Source of the DNA: Aeromonas sp. FDAARGOS 1405
GTDB lineage: Bacteria > Pseudomonadota > Gammaproteobacteria > Enterobacterales > Aeromonadaceae
Direction: 5' to 3'
Assembly: GCF_019048265.1 (NCBI RefSeq)
Contig: NZ_CP077311.1
Location: forward strand, 2,675,001-2,739,000
DNA length: 64,000 bases
The notes under the pieces were generated by a model that saw only the letters and a list, made by a program, of their open reading frames with translations, did no database searches and had not been told where the DNA came from. Of the stretch, positions 15,970-24,181 are shown one piece after another; the stretch's first letter is position 1, and each line of letters starts with the position of its first letter. A program made the translations under genes and the position numbers.

Positions 15970-17733
15970 ATGTACCATTTTCTGACCAATCCACCGCCGT
16001 TTCTCTTTTTCACCGGCAAGGGCGGGGTGGGCAAGACCTCGCTGGCCTGCGCCAGTGCGGTGGCTCTCTGTGATATTGGCAAGCGGGTGCTGCTGGTGAG
16101 CACCGACCCTGCCTCCAACGTGGGGCAGGTGTTTGCCACCGAGATCGGCAATCGCGTCACCACCATCGCCGCTGTGCCCGGTTTGTCGGCGCTGGAGATA
16201 GATCCCCCCGCGGCGGCCAAAGCTTATCGGGAGCGGATTGTCGGGCCGGTGCGCGGCAAGTTGCCCGAGAGCGTGGTGCGCAGCATCGAGGAGCAGCTCT
16301 CCGGCGCCTGTACCACCGAGATCGCCGCCTTTGACGAATTCACCACCCTGCTGACCGACCAAACGCTGCTGGCCGAGTATGACCACATCGTCTTTGATAC
16401 GGCGCCAACCGGCCACACCATCCGGCTGCTGCAACTGCCGGGAGCCTGGAGCGAATTTCTGGAGCAGGGCAAGGGGGATGCCTCCTGCCTCGGCCCGCTG
16501 GCGGGGCTGGAGAAACAGCGCAGCCAGTATGGCGAGGCGGTCGCCGCCCTGGCAGATGCTGCCCGCACCCGCTTGGTGCTGGTGGCGCGCGCCCAGCAAT
16601 CCACTCTGCGGGAAGTGGCTCGCACCCACGAGGAGCTGGCCGCCATCGGCTTGTTGAATCAGCAACTGGTGATCAATGGCCTCTTCCCCGAAGGCGCCAT
16701 TGCCGGAGATCCGCTGGCAATGGCGCTCTGGCAGCGCGAGCAACAGGCTCTCGCCCAGAAGCCGCAGGGGATAAAGGGGCTGGCGCAGGATCATATCCCG
16801 CTGCTGGCCACCAATCTGGTGGGGCTCGACAGTTTGCGGCTGTTGCTGCAAGCAGAGGGAACAGCCGCCGAATCCCCGACAGTACAGTCCACTGTCAAGC
16901 AAGCCCAGCCCGAGTTGAGTTCGCTGGTAGACGAGCTGGCCGCCGACGGTCACGGCCTTATCATGCTGATGGGCAAGGGCGGGGTGGGCAAAACCACGCT
17001 GGCGGCCGCCGTGGCGGTGGAGCTGGCGAGCCGCGGCCTGCCGGTGCACCTCACCACCTCGGATCCCGCCGCGCATCTGAGCGAGACCCTGGCAGCTAGT
17101 CTGCCCCATCTGGAGGTGAGCCGCATCGATCCCCACGCCGAGACCGAGCGTTACCGCGCCCAGGTGCTGGCCACCAAGGGGGCAGCGCTGGACGAGCAGG
17201 GGCGGGCACTGCTGGAGGAGGACTTGCGCTCCCCCTGTACCGAGGAGATCGCCGTGTTTCAGGCCTTCTCGCGCATCATTCGCGAGGCGGGCAAGCGCTT
17301 CGTGGTGATGGACACTGCCCCCACCGGCCACACCCTGCTGCTGCTCGACGCTACCGGCGCCTACCACAGGGAGATCGCTCGCCAGATGGGAAACAAGGGG
17401 CTGCACTTCACCACCCCCATGATGCAGTTGCAGGATCCCAAGCAGACTAAGGTGCTGATTGTGACGCTGCCCGAGCCGACGCCAGTGCAGGAGGCGGCGA
17501 ATCTGCAGGCCGATCTGCGCCGGGCCGGTATCGAGCCCTGGGGCTGGCTCATCAACCACAGCTTGCAGCAAGCCGCGGTCAGCTCACCGCTGCTGCAACT
17601 GCGGGCCGAGCGCCAGTTGCCCCATATCGAGGCGGTCGAGCAGCAACATGCCAGCCGCTACGCCGTGGTGCCGCTGCTCGCCGAGGAGCCGGTGGGGCCC
17701 GATGCCCTGCGCCGCCTCTGCCAGTACCATTGA
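15970..17733 (+). CDS. arsA: ArsA arsenite-stimulated ATPase
   Basis: 587 residues in two homologous halves. Each has a deviant P-loop GKGGVGKT (residues about 16-23 and 335-342) and a DTAPTGHT switch. The three metal-site cysteines of E. coli ArsA are at equivalent places: SGACTTE (Cys114), DASCLG (Cys173) and RSPCTEE (Cys423). It powers arsenite efflux through the membrane permease. The start ATG 15970 has GGGAGAGG upstream; an earlier GTG would add eight residues. The permease here is Acr3, not ArsB. Confidence 0.95.
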   Translation: MYHFLTNPPPFLFFTGKGGVGKTSLACASAVALCDIGKRVLLVSTDPASNVGQVFATEIGNRVTTIAAVPGLSALEIDPPAAAKAYRERIVGPVRGKLPESVVRSIEEQLSGACTTEIAAFDEFTTLLTDQTLLAEYDHIVFDTAPTGHTIRLLQLPGAWSEFLEQGKGDASCLGPLAGLEKQRSQYGEAVAALADAARTRLVLVARAQQSTLREVARTHEELAAIGLLNQQLVINGLFPEGAIAGDPLAMALWQREQQALAQKPQGIKGLAQDHIPLLATNLVGLDSLRLLLQAEGTAAESPTVQSTVKQAQPELSSLVDELAADGHGLIMLMGKGGVGKTTLAAAVAVELASRGLPVHLTTSDPAAHLSETLAASLPHLEVSRIDPHAETERYRAQVLATKGAALDEQGRALLEEDLRSPCTEEIAVFQAFSRIIREAGKRFVVMDTAPTGHTLLLLDATGAYHREIARQMGNKGLHFTTPMMQLQDPKQTKVLIVTLPEPTPVQEAANLQADLRRAGIEPWGWLINHSLQQAAVSSPLLQLRAERQLPHIEAVEQQHASRYAVVPLLAEEPVGPDALRRLCQYH

Positions 17734-17841
17734 GTCGCCGCCCCGGTCTGCTGCCGGGCGGCTTGAATATGCCGTTACTTGTTATAAACCCGTGTTTTGA
17801 ACCAATAGAAGATGCGAAATTGCGCCGCATCGGGAGCTGTG

Positions 17842-18906
17842 ATGTCTGCAACATGTGATGCCAAGGCCGTGCCTGCCATCGGCTTTTTTGAACGTTATCT
17901 GACCGCCTGGGTCGCCCTCTGCATTCTGGTGGGGATTGGGCTCGGGCAGGGTTTGCCGGATCTCTTCAAGGCCATCGGCGCCATGGAGGTGGCCAAGGTC
18001 AACCTGCCGGTGGGGCTGCTGATCTGGGTGATGATCATCCCCATGCTGCTCAAGATCGATTTTGGCGCCCTGCATCAGGTGAAGGGGCACATGAAGGGCA
18101 TTGGGGTCACTCTCTTTATCAACTGGCTGGTCAAACCCTTCTCCATGGCCTTCCTTGGCTGGCTCTTTATCCGCGTGCTGTTTGCCGACTGGCTGCCGGC
18201 GGATCAGCTCGACAGCTATGTGGCGGGGCTGATCCTGCTGGCGGCGGCCCCCTGCACCGCCATGGTGTTTGTCTGGAGTCGCCTCACCAACGGTGATCCC
18301 TACTTCACCCTGTCGCAGGTAGCGGTGAACGACCTCATCATGGTGTTTGCCTTCGCTCCGCTGGTGGCGCTGCTGCTCGGGGTCTCCAGCATCATAGTGC
18401 CGTGGGATACCCTGCTCACCTCTGTGGTGCTCTACATTGTCATTCCGGTCATCATCGCCCAGCTGCTGCGCAAGGCCTTGCTGAAAAAGGGGGAGGCCCA
18501 TTTTGACGGCGTTATGACCCGCATCCAGCCCTGGTCGGTGGCGGCCCTGCTGCTCACTCTGGTGCTACTGTTCGCCTTCCAGGGCAACGCCATTATCGAG
18601 CAGCCGCTGGTTATCGCCCTGTTGGCGGTGCCGATCCTGATCCAGGTGCTGTTCAACTCGGGATTGGCTTACTGGCTCAACCGCAAGGTGGGGGAGAAGC
18701 ACTCGGTTGCCTGTCCTTCCGCCCTGATCGGTGCCTCCAACTTCTTCGAGCTGGCGGTGGCTGCCGCCATCAGCCTGTTCGGCTTTCACTCCGGCGCGGC
18801 GCTCGCCACCGTGGTCGGGGTGCTGATCGAGGTGCCGGTCATGCTGCTGGTGGTGCGGGTGGTTAACGCCAGCAAACCCTGGTACGAAGCGGGGCTGAGC
18901 CGTTAA
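17842..18906 (+). CDS. acr3: Acr3-type arsenite permease
   Basis: 354 residues with ten predicted TM helices, of the bile-acid/arsenite/riboflavin transporter superfamily. The Acr3 signature AAAPCTAMVFVWS carries the essential Cys in TM4, and SNFFELAVAAAI is the second conserved motif. It exports As(III), and by position with energy from ArsA. ArsB permeases are a different family with twelve TMs. The start ATG 17842 is preceded by CGGGAGCTGTG. There is 108 bp between arsA and this gene with no terminator. Confidence 0.92.
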   Translation: MSATCDAKAVPAIGFFERYLTAWVALCILVGIGLGQGLPDLFKAIGAMEVAKVNLPVGLLIWVMIIPMLLKIDFGALHQVKGHMKGIGVTLFINWLVKPFSMAFLGWLFIRVLFADWLPADQLDSYVAGLILLAAAPCTAMVFVWSRLTNGDPYFTLSQVAVNDLIMVFAFAPLVALLLGVSSIIVPWDTLLTSVVLYIVIPVIIAQLLRKALLKKGEAHFDGVMTRIQPWSVAALLLTLVLLFAFQGNAIIEQPLVIALLAVPILIQVLFNSGLAYWLNRKVGEKHSVACPSALIGASNFFELAVAAAISLFGFHSGAALATVVGVLIEVPVMLLVVRVVNASKPWYEAGLSR

Positions 18907-18981
18907 CTGATGGCCGCTAACAGCTGGCCGCGAACTGATGCTATCCATTTTCTATTCACTTGATTAATGAGAGACACGCAA

Positions 18982-19407
18982 ATGAGTGCAATCACCATCT
19001 ATCACAACCCGGAATGTGGTACTTCCCGCAACACCCTGGAGCTGATCCGCAACAGCGGCGTGGAGCCCACTGTCATCCACTATCTGGAGACGCCCCCCTC
19101 CCGTGACCAGCTGGTGGCGCTGATCGCCGCTATGGGTATGCCGGTGCGCGATCTGCTACGCAAGAACGTGCCGCCTTACGAGGCGCTCGGGCTGGCGGAA
19201 GATCGTTTCAGCGATGATGAACTGATCGATGCCATGCTGGCCCACCCCATCCTCATCAACCGGCCTATCGTGGTCACCCCCCTCGGCACCAAACTGTGCC
19301 GCCCATCCGAGGTGGTGCTCGATATACTGCCCGATCAGCAAAAAGGGGCCTTCGCCAAGGAGGATGGCGAGCAGGTGGTGGATGCGAGCGGCAAGCGCCT
19401 CAAGTAA
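18982..19407 (+). CDS. arsC: ArsC glutaredoxin-dependent arsenate reductase
   Basis: 141 residues, the same length as plasmid R773 ArsC. The catalytic Cys12 is in HNPECGTSRNT, and arginines equivalent to R60, R94 and R107 are in RDLLRKN, NRPIVV and LCRPSE. It reduces As(V) to As(III) for export by Acr3/ArsA. It is the last gene of the operon, closed by the terminator at 19433. Confidence 0.95.
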   Translation: MSAITIYHNPECGTSRNTLELIRNSGVEPTVIHYLETPPSRDQLVALIAAMGMPVRDLLRKNVPPYEALGLAEDRFSDDELIDAMLAHPILINRPIVVTPLGTKLCRPSEVVLDILPDQQKGAFAKEDGEQVVDASGKRLK

Positions 19408-19432
19408 TCGTCTGAACGCTCAAGTACGGATT

Positions 19433-19470
19433 GAAACAGGGCCAGCTTCACGCTGGCCCTGTTTCGTTGT
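19433..19470 (+). terminator. Terminator of the ars operon
   Basis: GAAACAGGGCCAGC and GCTGGCCCTGTTTC form a perfect 14-bp stem with loop TTCAC, 25 bases past the arsC stop. Confidence 0.85.
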
Positions 19471-19519
19471 GTGAACAAGTTGAAAAAGTTATTCCGGCCA
19501 ATCGTTTTACCGCTTTTTC

Positions 19520-19535
19520 TGTGACGATGATCACT
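19520..19535. promoter_or_regulatory. CRP-like binding site upstream of the nucleoside transporter
   Basis: TGTGACGATGATCACT matches the CRP consensus TGTGA-N6-TCACA at 9 of 10 positions. It lies about 230 bp upstream of the CNT transporter gene, which in E. coli relatives is under CRP/CytR control. Confidence 0.6.
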
Positions 19536-19765
19536 GTACCATCGCCGCCCGACCTGCCACCCGGCCGCATCTCCCCCTGCGACGGCGCTGGCGTCACCCG
19601 ATACATGCTGTCACCCGGAACGTGAATGACCCCAGGATGGGACCCGCCACTAACCTGTAGGTTTGTGGTCTGCGTGTCGCGTGGGTCGGCACTTCTCCCG
19701 CCGGATCGCCCGCGACGCCTGTCTGCAGACTTGCCATATGAAACTCCTCTCTTCATAGGTGCAAG
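19536..19765 (+). other. Long GC-rich leader before the CNT transporter
   Basis: About 230 bp with no gene I can support. It contains a stable hairpin at 19676-19716 (GTCGCG and GGG pairing with CCC and CGCGAC, one T bulged). I see no known riboswitch consensus. Confidence 0.4.
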
Positions 19766-20977
19766 ATGACACTGTTATTGAGTCTGGTCGGTATGCTGGC
19801 CCTGATGTTTATCGCCTGGCTGGCGAGTGAAAACCGCCGAGCCATCCGCTGGCGAACCGTGCTGGGTGCGCTCGCCCTGCAAACCGGTTTTGCTGCCCTG
19901 GTGCTCTATTTCCCCCCCGGACAAATCATGCTCGGTGCCATGAGCAATGGCGTCTCCGCCCTGCTCGGCTTTGCCGACAGCGGCATCCGCTTCGTGTTTG
20001 GCGATCTGGCCAGCAACGGCTTTATCTTTGCCGTGCGGGTGCTGCCGCTGGTGATCTTTATCAGCGCGCTGATCGCCGTGCTCTACCACTTTGGCATCAT
20101 GCAGTGGGTGATCCGGGTATTGGGCGGCGCCATTCACCGTCTGCTCGGCACCAGCCGCGCCGAGTCACTGGTGGCCACCGGCAATATCTTCCTGTCGCAA
20201 GGGGAGTCGCCGCTGCTTATTCGCCCCTTCCTCGCCGGTATGACCCGCTCCGAACTCTTTGCGGTGATGACCTGCGGCATGGCCTCGGTGGCGGGCTCGG
20301 TGCTGGGCGGTTACGCCGGTCTGGGTGTGGATTTGAAATACCTGATTGCCGCCTCCTTTATGGCGGCGCCGGGTGGCCTGCTGATGGCCAAACTCTTGGT
20401 ACCGGAACAGCAACAGGTGAGCGATCAGACCGAGATCACCCTCGACAAGAGTGACTACAGCAACGCCATTGACGCGCTGGCGGGCGGTGCCATGGGCGGC
20501 ATGAAGATCGCCGTGGCCATCGGCACCATCTTGCTCGCCTTTGTCAGCGTGATCACCATGATCAACGCCGGTCTCACCACTGTCGGCGAGTGGTTCGGCT
20601 GGGCCGATCTCTCCCTGCAACAGCTGCTGGGTTATCTGTTTGCCCCGGTGGCCTGGCTGATTGGCGTGCCCACCAGTGAGATGATGGCGGCAGGCTCCCT
20701 GATTGGTCAGAAGGTGATCATGAACGAGTTCGTCGCCTATCTGGACTTTGCCAATATCAAGGCAGATCTGAGCGCCCACACCCAGATCATCATCACTTTC
20801 GCCCTCTGTGGTTTCGCCAATCTGGGCTCTATTGCGGTGCAGCTCGGCTCCATCGGCACCATGGCACCGGAGCGCCGCCACGATGTGGCCAATATGGGCT
20901 TCAAGGCGGTACTGGCGGCGACCCTCGCCAACCTGATGAGTGCCACCCTGGCCGGGATCTTTGTCTCGCTGGCCTGA
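19766..20977 (+). CDS. CNT-family nucleoside/H+ symporter (NupC/NupX type)
   Basis: 403 residues, highly hydrophobic, with 8-10 TM helices. The concentrative nucleoside transporter signature GQKVIMNEFVAY is present, as is the substrate-loop motif TGNIFLSQGESPLLIRP. It imports nucleosides across the inner membrane by proton or sodium symport. RBS ATAGGTGC lies upstream of ATG. It is monocistronic, with a CRP-like site upstream and a strong terminator downstream. Specificity (pyrimidine versus purine) cannot be told here. Confidence 0.9.
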   Translation: MTLLLSLVGMLALMFIAWLASENRRAIRWRTVLGALALQTGFAALVLYFPPGQIMLGAMSNGVSALLGFADSGIRFVFGDLASNGFIFAVRVLPLVIFISALIAVLYHFGIMQWVIRVLGGAIHRLLGTSRAESLVATGNIFLSQGESPLLIRPFLAGMTRSELFAVMTCGMASVAGSVLGGYAGLGVDLKYLIAASFMAAPGGLLMAKLLVPEQQQVSDQTEITLDKSDYSNAIDALAGGAMGGMKIAVAIGTILLAFVSVITMINAGLTTVGEWFGWADLSLQQLLGYLFAPVAWLIGVPTSEMMAAGSLIGQKVIMNEFVAYLDFANIKADLSAHTQIIITFALCGFANLGSIAVQLGSIGTMAPERRHDVANMGFKAVLAATLANLMSATLAGIFVSLA

Positions 20978-21013
20978 TAGCGTGAGGCAATAGCCGGCTA
21001 GCCGGCGGCTCAA

Positions 21014-21058
21014 ACAAAAGACCCCCTCTTACCGCTGGGCAATAGGGGGTCTTTTTAT
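21014..21058 (+). terminator. Terminator of the CNT gene
   Basis: AAAGACCCCCT and AGGGGGTCTTT pair around a loop of about 15 bases, followed by TTTTATTGG. Confidence 0.85.
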
Positions 21059-21443
21059 TGGTTTCGCCGGTTGGGCAACTGCGCTGCCTGCCTTTGAAAA
21101 TGGTAGTAGCACTGCTTAACGCCATTTCGGCGCAGTGCCAGATAATCCGGTTCGGCGATGAGATCTGCTCCAGCATGGGACTACGCCAAACCGGGTTACT
21201 GCGTATGCCTTTATCACCTTTTTGGCGGGGGACGTGGGCCTCGTTGCGTTTCGCGTAACGGGGCGGCAGCCGCTGCTACAGCGTGTCACCGTGCAGAATG
21301 AATAGTTTTTTAGATTGAATGTTGCATATTCAATCGATTATTTAGTTGGGCGTTTGGGGGATGAGTGGTGTCTGAATAGGGGAGCAGGTTGGCCAATGCG
21401 CCGTCAGCCAGTCTTTAAGCGGTCATACAAAGGAGACACTCTG
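21059..21443. other. Intergenic region before a small ORF
   Basis: About 385 bp with no supported gene. The one clear element is an inverted repeat, ATTGAAT (21314-21320) and ATTCAAT (21328-21334), in an AT-rich patch about 110 bp before the 49-codon ORF. It may be an operator or promoter. Confidence 0.4.
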
Positions 21444-21593
21444 ATGGAAACACTTGACCTTAACATCGACACCATGCGCGAAGAGTTCCAGCTTCAGGAG
21501 CGCAAAAAAGCCCAAGAGAAGTGGCAAGCCCGAGTCGATGAGCTGCAACAGTTGCGGGGTGGGGAGAGACAACCGGAGGAGCAGGAAGAGTAG
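21444..21593 (+). CDS. Small charged coiled-coil protein, 49 aa
   Basis: 49 residues, about half charged (METLDLNIDTMREEFQLQ then ERKKAQEKWQ). It looks helical throughout, with no membrane segment. A good Shine-Dalgarno AAGGAGA lies nine bases before the ATG, and a strong terminator follows at 21661, so the unit promoter-ORF-terminator is complete. I do not recognise the family. It could be a small regulatory or scaffold protein. Confidence 0.6.
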   Translation: METLDLNIDTMREEFQLQERKKAQEKWQARVDELQQLRGGERQPEEQEE

Positions 21594-21660
21594 TGCTCGT
21601 TCCCGGGCGAAAGTTGAGGTAGCGAACGCTTTGTATCGGCTACCCGTGATCTGCCACCGA

Positions 21661-21701
21661 TAAAAAAACCACCGACCTTTTGCAGGTAGGTGGTTTTTTT
21701 A
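21661..21701. terminator. Strong bidirectional terminator
   Basis: AAAAAAACCACCGACCT pairs with AGGTAGGTGGTTTTTTT, one base mismatched. Its A- and T-tracts serve the 49-aa ORF (plus) and possibly the convergent lipoprotein gene (minus). Confidence 0.85.
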
Positions 21702-21775
21702 TGGATTGCGGTCGATTGGATGGCCTGACTTCCGGGCCGATCAATGGGAGCAAATCCAGGGGCGTAGGGATGCGA

Positions 21776-22552
21776 CTAATTCGAATGGGTGACGGGCTTT
21801 TCGGAGAGCAACTCGTTAACGAGTCCTGCAGCCAGATGAATATTCGACTCCATCTTGTCGCCGTCCACCGCGTTCTCTTTCCACGATTCAGGGGCTTCGG
21901 GATGTGGCCCGGAAACGGCCACCTTGCCTTTCCCGTATGAGCTGATCAGCGCGGCAATCTGATGGTTTTGAAAATGGGCGATGACCTTGACCTGCTCGGG
22001 GCTTGGCACCGGCGTAAATTGCGGGCCGGCCTGGTAATACATCTGGCGCGCTTCACCAAGCCAGCTGATCGGGAAGATCCTGGCGCTAAAGTCGCCGTCA
22101 TAATCATCGGATGTCGCAGGGACAAGGCCCAGCGCCGGCACAAAGCCTTCATCCTCAGACCAGCCGATAGATGCCACAAAGGCACCCCCACAGATCCCGA
22201 GGTAGCGGCCACCGCTTAGCAAATAGGTTTTTAATGCCGAGCGCGCGTCTGCGGTGAAGGCATTGAGGAGCGGCTCCACATCGTCCTCAGTGCCGCCAAC
22301 GATAAATACCCTGGCATTATTGAGCTCTGCAGGCAGCTCCCCGATATTGGAGAGATACCTGACCGGCAAGCCCACCTGCCTGACCACATCCGCAATCGCC
22401 TTCGTGCTATCCCCATCAGAAACCGGCCCGTTATAGATCAGCGCGTACGGCTCTTTTTCGGGCTGCTCAGAGGCGGCCTCTGCCATGCATCCAGTCACTA
22501 ACCAAAGGCTGATAACGCTCGCAATCAGCCTGATGCTTTTTGATACATTCAT
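21776..22552 (-). CDS. BPL_N-type glutaminase-fold lipoprotein
   Basis: 258 residues. Lipoprotein signal with lipobox LVTGC. The rest resembles the N-terminal domain of biotin-protein ligases (class I glutamine amidotransferase fold), with FIVGGTEDD, the nucleophile elbow GICGGAF and SGPHPEAPESW near the end. Proteins of this type are uncharacterised; the Cys in GICGG may be catalytic. The start was set at ATG 22552; a GTG three codons earlier is possible. Monocistronic. Confidence 0.75.
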   Translation of the reverse strand: MNVSKSIRLIASVISLWLVTGCMAEAASEQPEKEPYALIYNGPVSDGDSTKAIADVVRQVGLPVRYLSNIGELPAELNNARVFIVGGTEDDVEPLLNAFTADARSALKTYLLSGGRYLGICGGAFVASIGWSEDEGFVPALGLVPATSDDYDGDFSARIFPISWLGEARQMYYQAGPQFTPVPSPEQVKVIAHFQNHQIAALISSYGKGKVAVSGPHPEAPESWKENAVDGDKMESNIHLAAGLVNELLSEKPVTHSN

Positions 22553-22768
22553 CGCTGCCACTATCCCTGTGATGTGAACCGAAGAGACTACTTATCACGA
22601 TCCCGTTCTGCATGTCAGCCGCAGTTAAATGAACATTTCAAGTTAGCGCGCCAAAGCTGATTGGCGCTGCGTTTAGCTAACAGCGAACCAATACAGTGGG
22701 CACACTTCACCTTCACTTCACCGAGCGGGGATAAGGTAAGCTCACGTTTTCAGTTGGAGCTTTATCCT

Positions 22769-23302
22769 ATGCCCACCATAGTTACCCACGCCGCCGTACC
22801 TCTCTGCCTTGGACTGGGGCTTGGCAGCCGGATTATCCCTCCACGCCTGCTGCTGGCCGGTGTCGCCATCGCCATGCTGCCCGATGCCGATGTGCTCGCC
22901 TTTAAACTGGGGGTCGCCTACGGCCATGTCTTTGGCCACCGCGGCTTTACCCACTCCCTGTTGTTCGCCTTTGCCCTGCCCACGCTGGCTGTGTTGTTTC
23001 ACCGCCAATTTCGGGCGAGCGCCGCTACCGTCTGGTCATTTCTGCTGGTCTCTCTGCTCTCCCATAGCCTGCTCGATTCCCTCACCACCGGCGGCAAGGG
23101 GGTTGGCTGGCTCTGGCCGTGGCGTGACGAGCGTTTCTTCGCTCCCTGGCAGGTGATCCGGGTTGCCCCCTTCAAGCTGGAAGCCTATCTGACCGCCCGG
23201 GGTGAAGCGGTGATCCTCTCCGAGCTCTACTGGGTCTGGCTGCCGGGGGTTGTATTGATGCTGGCGCTGATGGGATGGCGGGTATTGGACAGGGGGAGGT
23301 AG
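22769..23302 (+). CDS. YdjM-like membrane-bound metal-dependent hydrolase (DUF457)
   Basis: 177 residues with four or five TM segments. The N-terminal MPTIVTHAAVPL, LPDADVLAF and GHRGFTHSLLFAF motifs place conserved His and Asp residues as in the YdjM/YbcI metal-dependent hydrolase family (DUF457). The substrate is unknown. The ATG has TTGGAG upstream. In E. coli ydjM is LexA-regulated, but I see no SOS box here. The plus-strand gene ends where the cassette region begins. Confidence 0.8.
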   Translation: MPTIVTHAAVPLCLGLGLGSRIIPPRLLLAGVAIAMLPDADVLAFKLGVAYGHVFGHRGFTHSLLFAFALPTLAVLFHRQFRASAATVWSFLLVSLLSHSLLDSLTTGGKGVGWLWPWRDERFFAPWQVIRVAPFKLEAYLTARGEAVILSELYWVWLPGVVLMLALMGWRVLDRGR

Positions 23303-23453
23303 TGGTGGGGTTGGCAAGGGTTGTTAGAAATATCGTGGCTGAGTAAAAATCAAACCTCGGTTACCCTTTATTTATGCTCTGGCGATGTAACTTGTTTTAT
23401 AGAATGATGGGTGTCCCAAATTTATTGTTGCAATAGGTGTTTAATCTTCTGAG

Positions 23454-23577
23454 GCATAACGCCCGCTTAAGGCGGTTACAAAACTAAACCTAAACACAAC
23501 AACTGTAATAGCCATGGTCTAATCGAACTGCTGAAAAAGCTATGCATTGGAAGTCACTCTTAAAGCATTTTTTATGC
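23454..23577 (-). other. VCR-like integron attC site
   Basis: On the minus strand it runs from GCATAAAAAATGC to GCGGGCGTTATGC. Its left part (TTTAAGAGTGACTTCCAATGC) tracks the Vibrio cholerae VCR start (CTCAAGAGGGACTGTCAACGC), and its right part (GTTGTTGTGTTTAGGTTTAG, then CCTTAAGCGGGCGTTA) tracks the VCR end. About 124 bp, like VCRs (121-123 bp). It lies 9 bp beyond the HEPN-like gene's stop. The VCR comparison is from memory. Confidence 0.75.
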
Positions 23578-23586
23578 GGCTTTAAT

Positions 23587-24102
23587 TCACTTTCCAAGCA
23601 CCCATGTCACTATTTTTTCTTGGTATTCATTGTGTGAAAATTGAAACAAAGGGGCATTGTTACCTAGTGATAAAACAGAAGAAATAAAATAATCACCAGC
23701 AGCTACATCTTGAATGAGTTGAGTTAAGTGAGATTTAAATTCGCTTTCATTTATTTTTGTATCCAAGCATCCAGTTAGACCACTGGCTAAACTGTGAGCT
23801 ATTTCATTTCTAGCCTTTTTCGCAGCAATGAGTATGTTTTTTACGTCATCATTAATTGGTAATGACTCTATGCTTTGATGTAGGGGTTGGTATTTATGCA
23901 TTAACTCTATCACGTAACCCTCGAATTTCTGAAGATCAACCGCAGCCTGTACATTCGAATGTTTTAGTTTAAAGAATTTCGATGTATGGTCACATAAGAG
24001 ATCAAAATGAGTTGCAACTATCAAGCAACGTCCGAGTATTGCATGTAGTTCTTGAGTGTTTTCTGTAATTTCAAAATCATCTAAAAAGATATCTGGATTC
24101 AT
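23587..24102 (-). CDS. Cassette-borne HEPN-like protein
   Basis: 171 residues, AT-rich (unlike the flanking genes), mostly helical. Residues 98-103 read RNEIAH, an R-X4-H motif typical of HEPN-domain RNases, within a helix after KNILIAAKKA. No signal or TM. HEPN proteins often act as toxins or anti-phage RNases. Here the motif is the only direct support and no known subfamily is recognised. It is the body of a gene cassette, 9 bp from its attC and with another attC just upstream. Confidence 0.6.
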   Translation of the reverse strand: MNPDIFLDDFEITENTQELHAILGRCLIVATHFDLLCDHTSKFFKLKHSNVQAAVDLQKFEGYVIELMHKYQPLHQSIESLPINDDVKNILIAAKKARNEIAHSLASGLTGCLDTKINESEFKSHLTQLIQDVAAGDYFISSVLSLGNNAPLFQFSHNEYQEKIVTWVLGK

Positions 24103-24116
24103 AAATTATCTCTGAC

Positions 24117-24173
24117 GCATAACGTTTTAATTAAGGGGGCCGTTAAGCGTCCCGTTTGAATGATGAGTTAGCC
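24117..24173 (-). other. Short integron attC site
   Basis: On the minus strand it starts GGCTAACTCATCATTCAAACG and ends TTAATTAAAACGTTATGC. The R'' box GGCTAAC and R' box GTTATGC, with CATTCAA-type left box and GACGC, parallel the aadA-type 60-bp element. Length 57 bp. It lies between the two accessory genes, directly after the membrane-protein gene. Confidence 0.7.
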
Positions 24174-24181
24174 ATTATGTT

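Noticed and set aside
15460..17571. 703-codon minus-strand ORF opposite arsA
   Set aside because: An antisense shadow: arsA and arsD carry all functional motifs on the plus strand.
19448..19756. 102-codon minus-strand ORF in the CNT leader
   Set aside because: Arg/Gly-rich low-complexity translation of a GC-rich leader, starting beside the transporter's start; likely chance.
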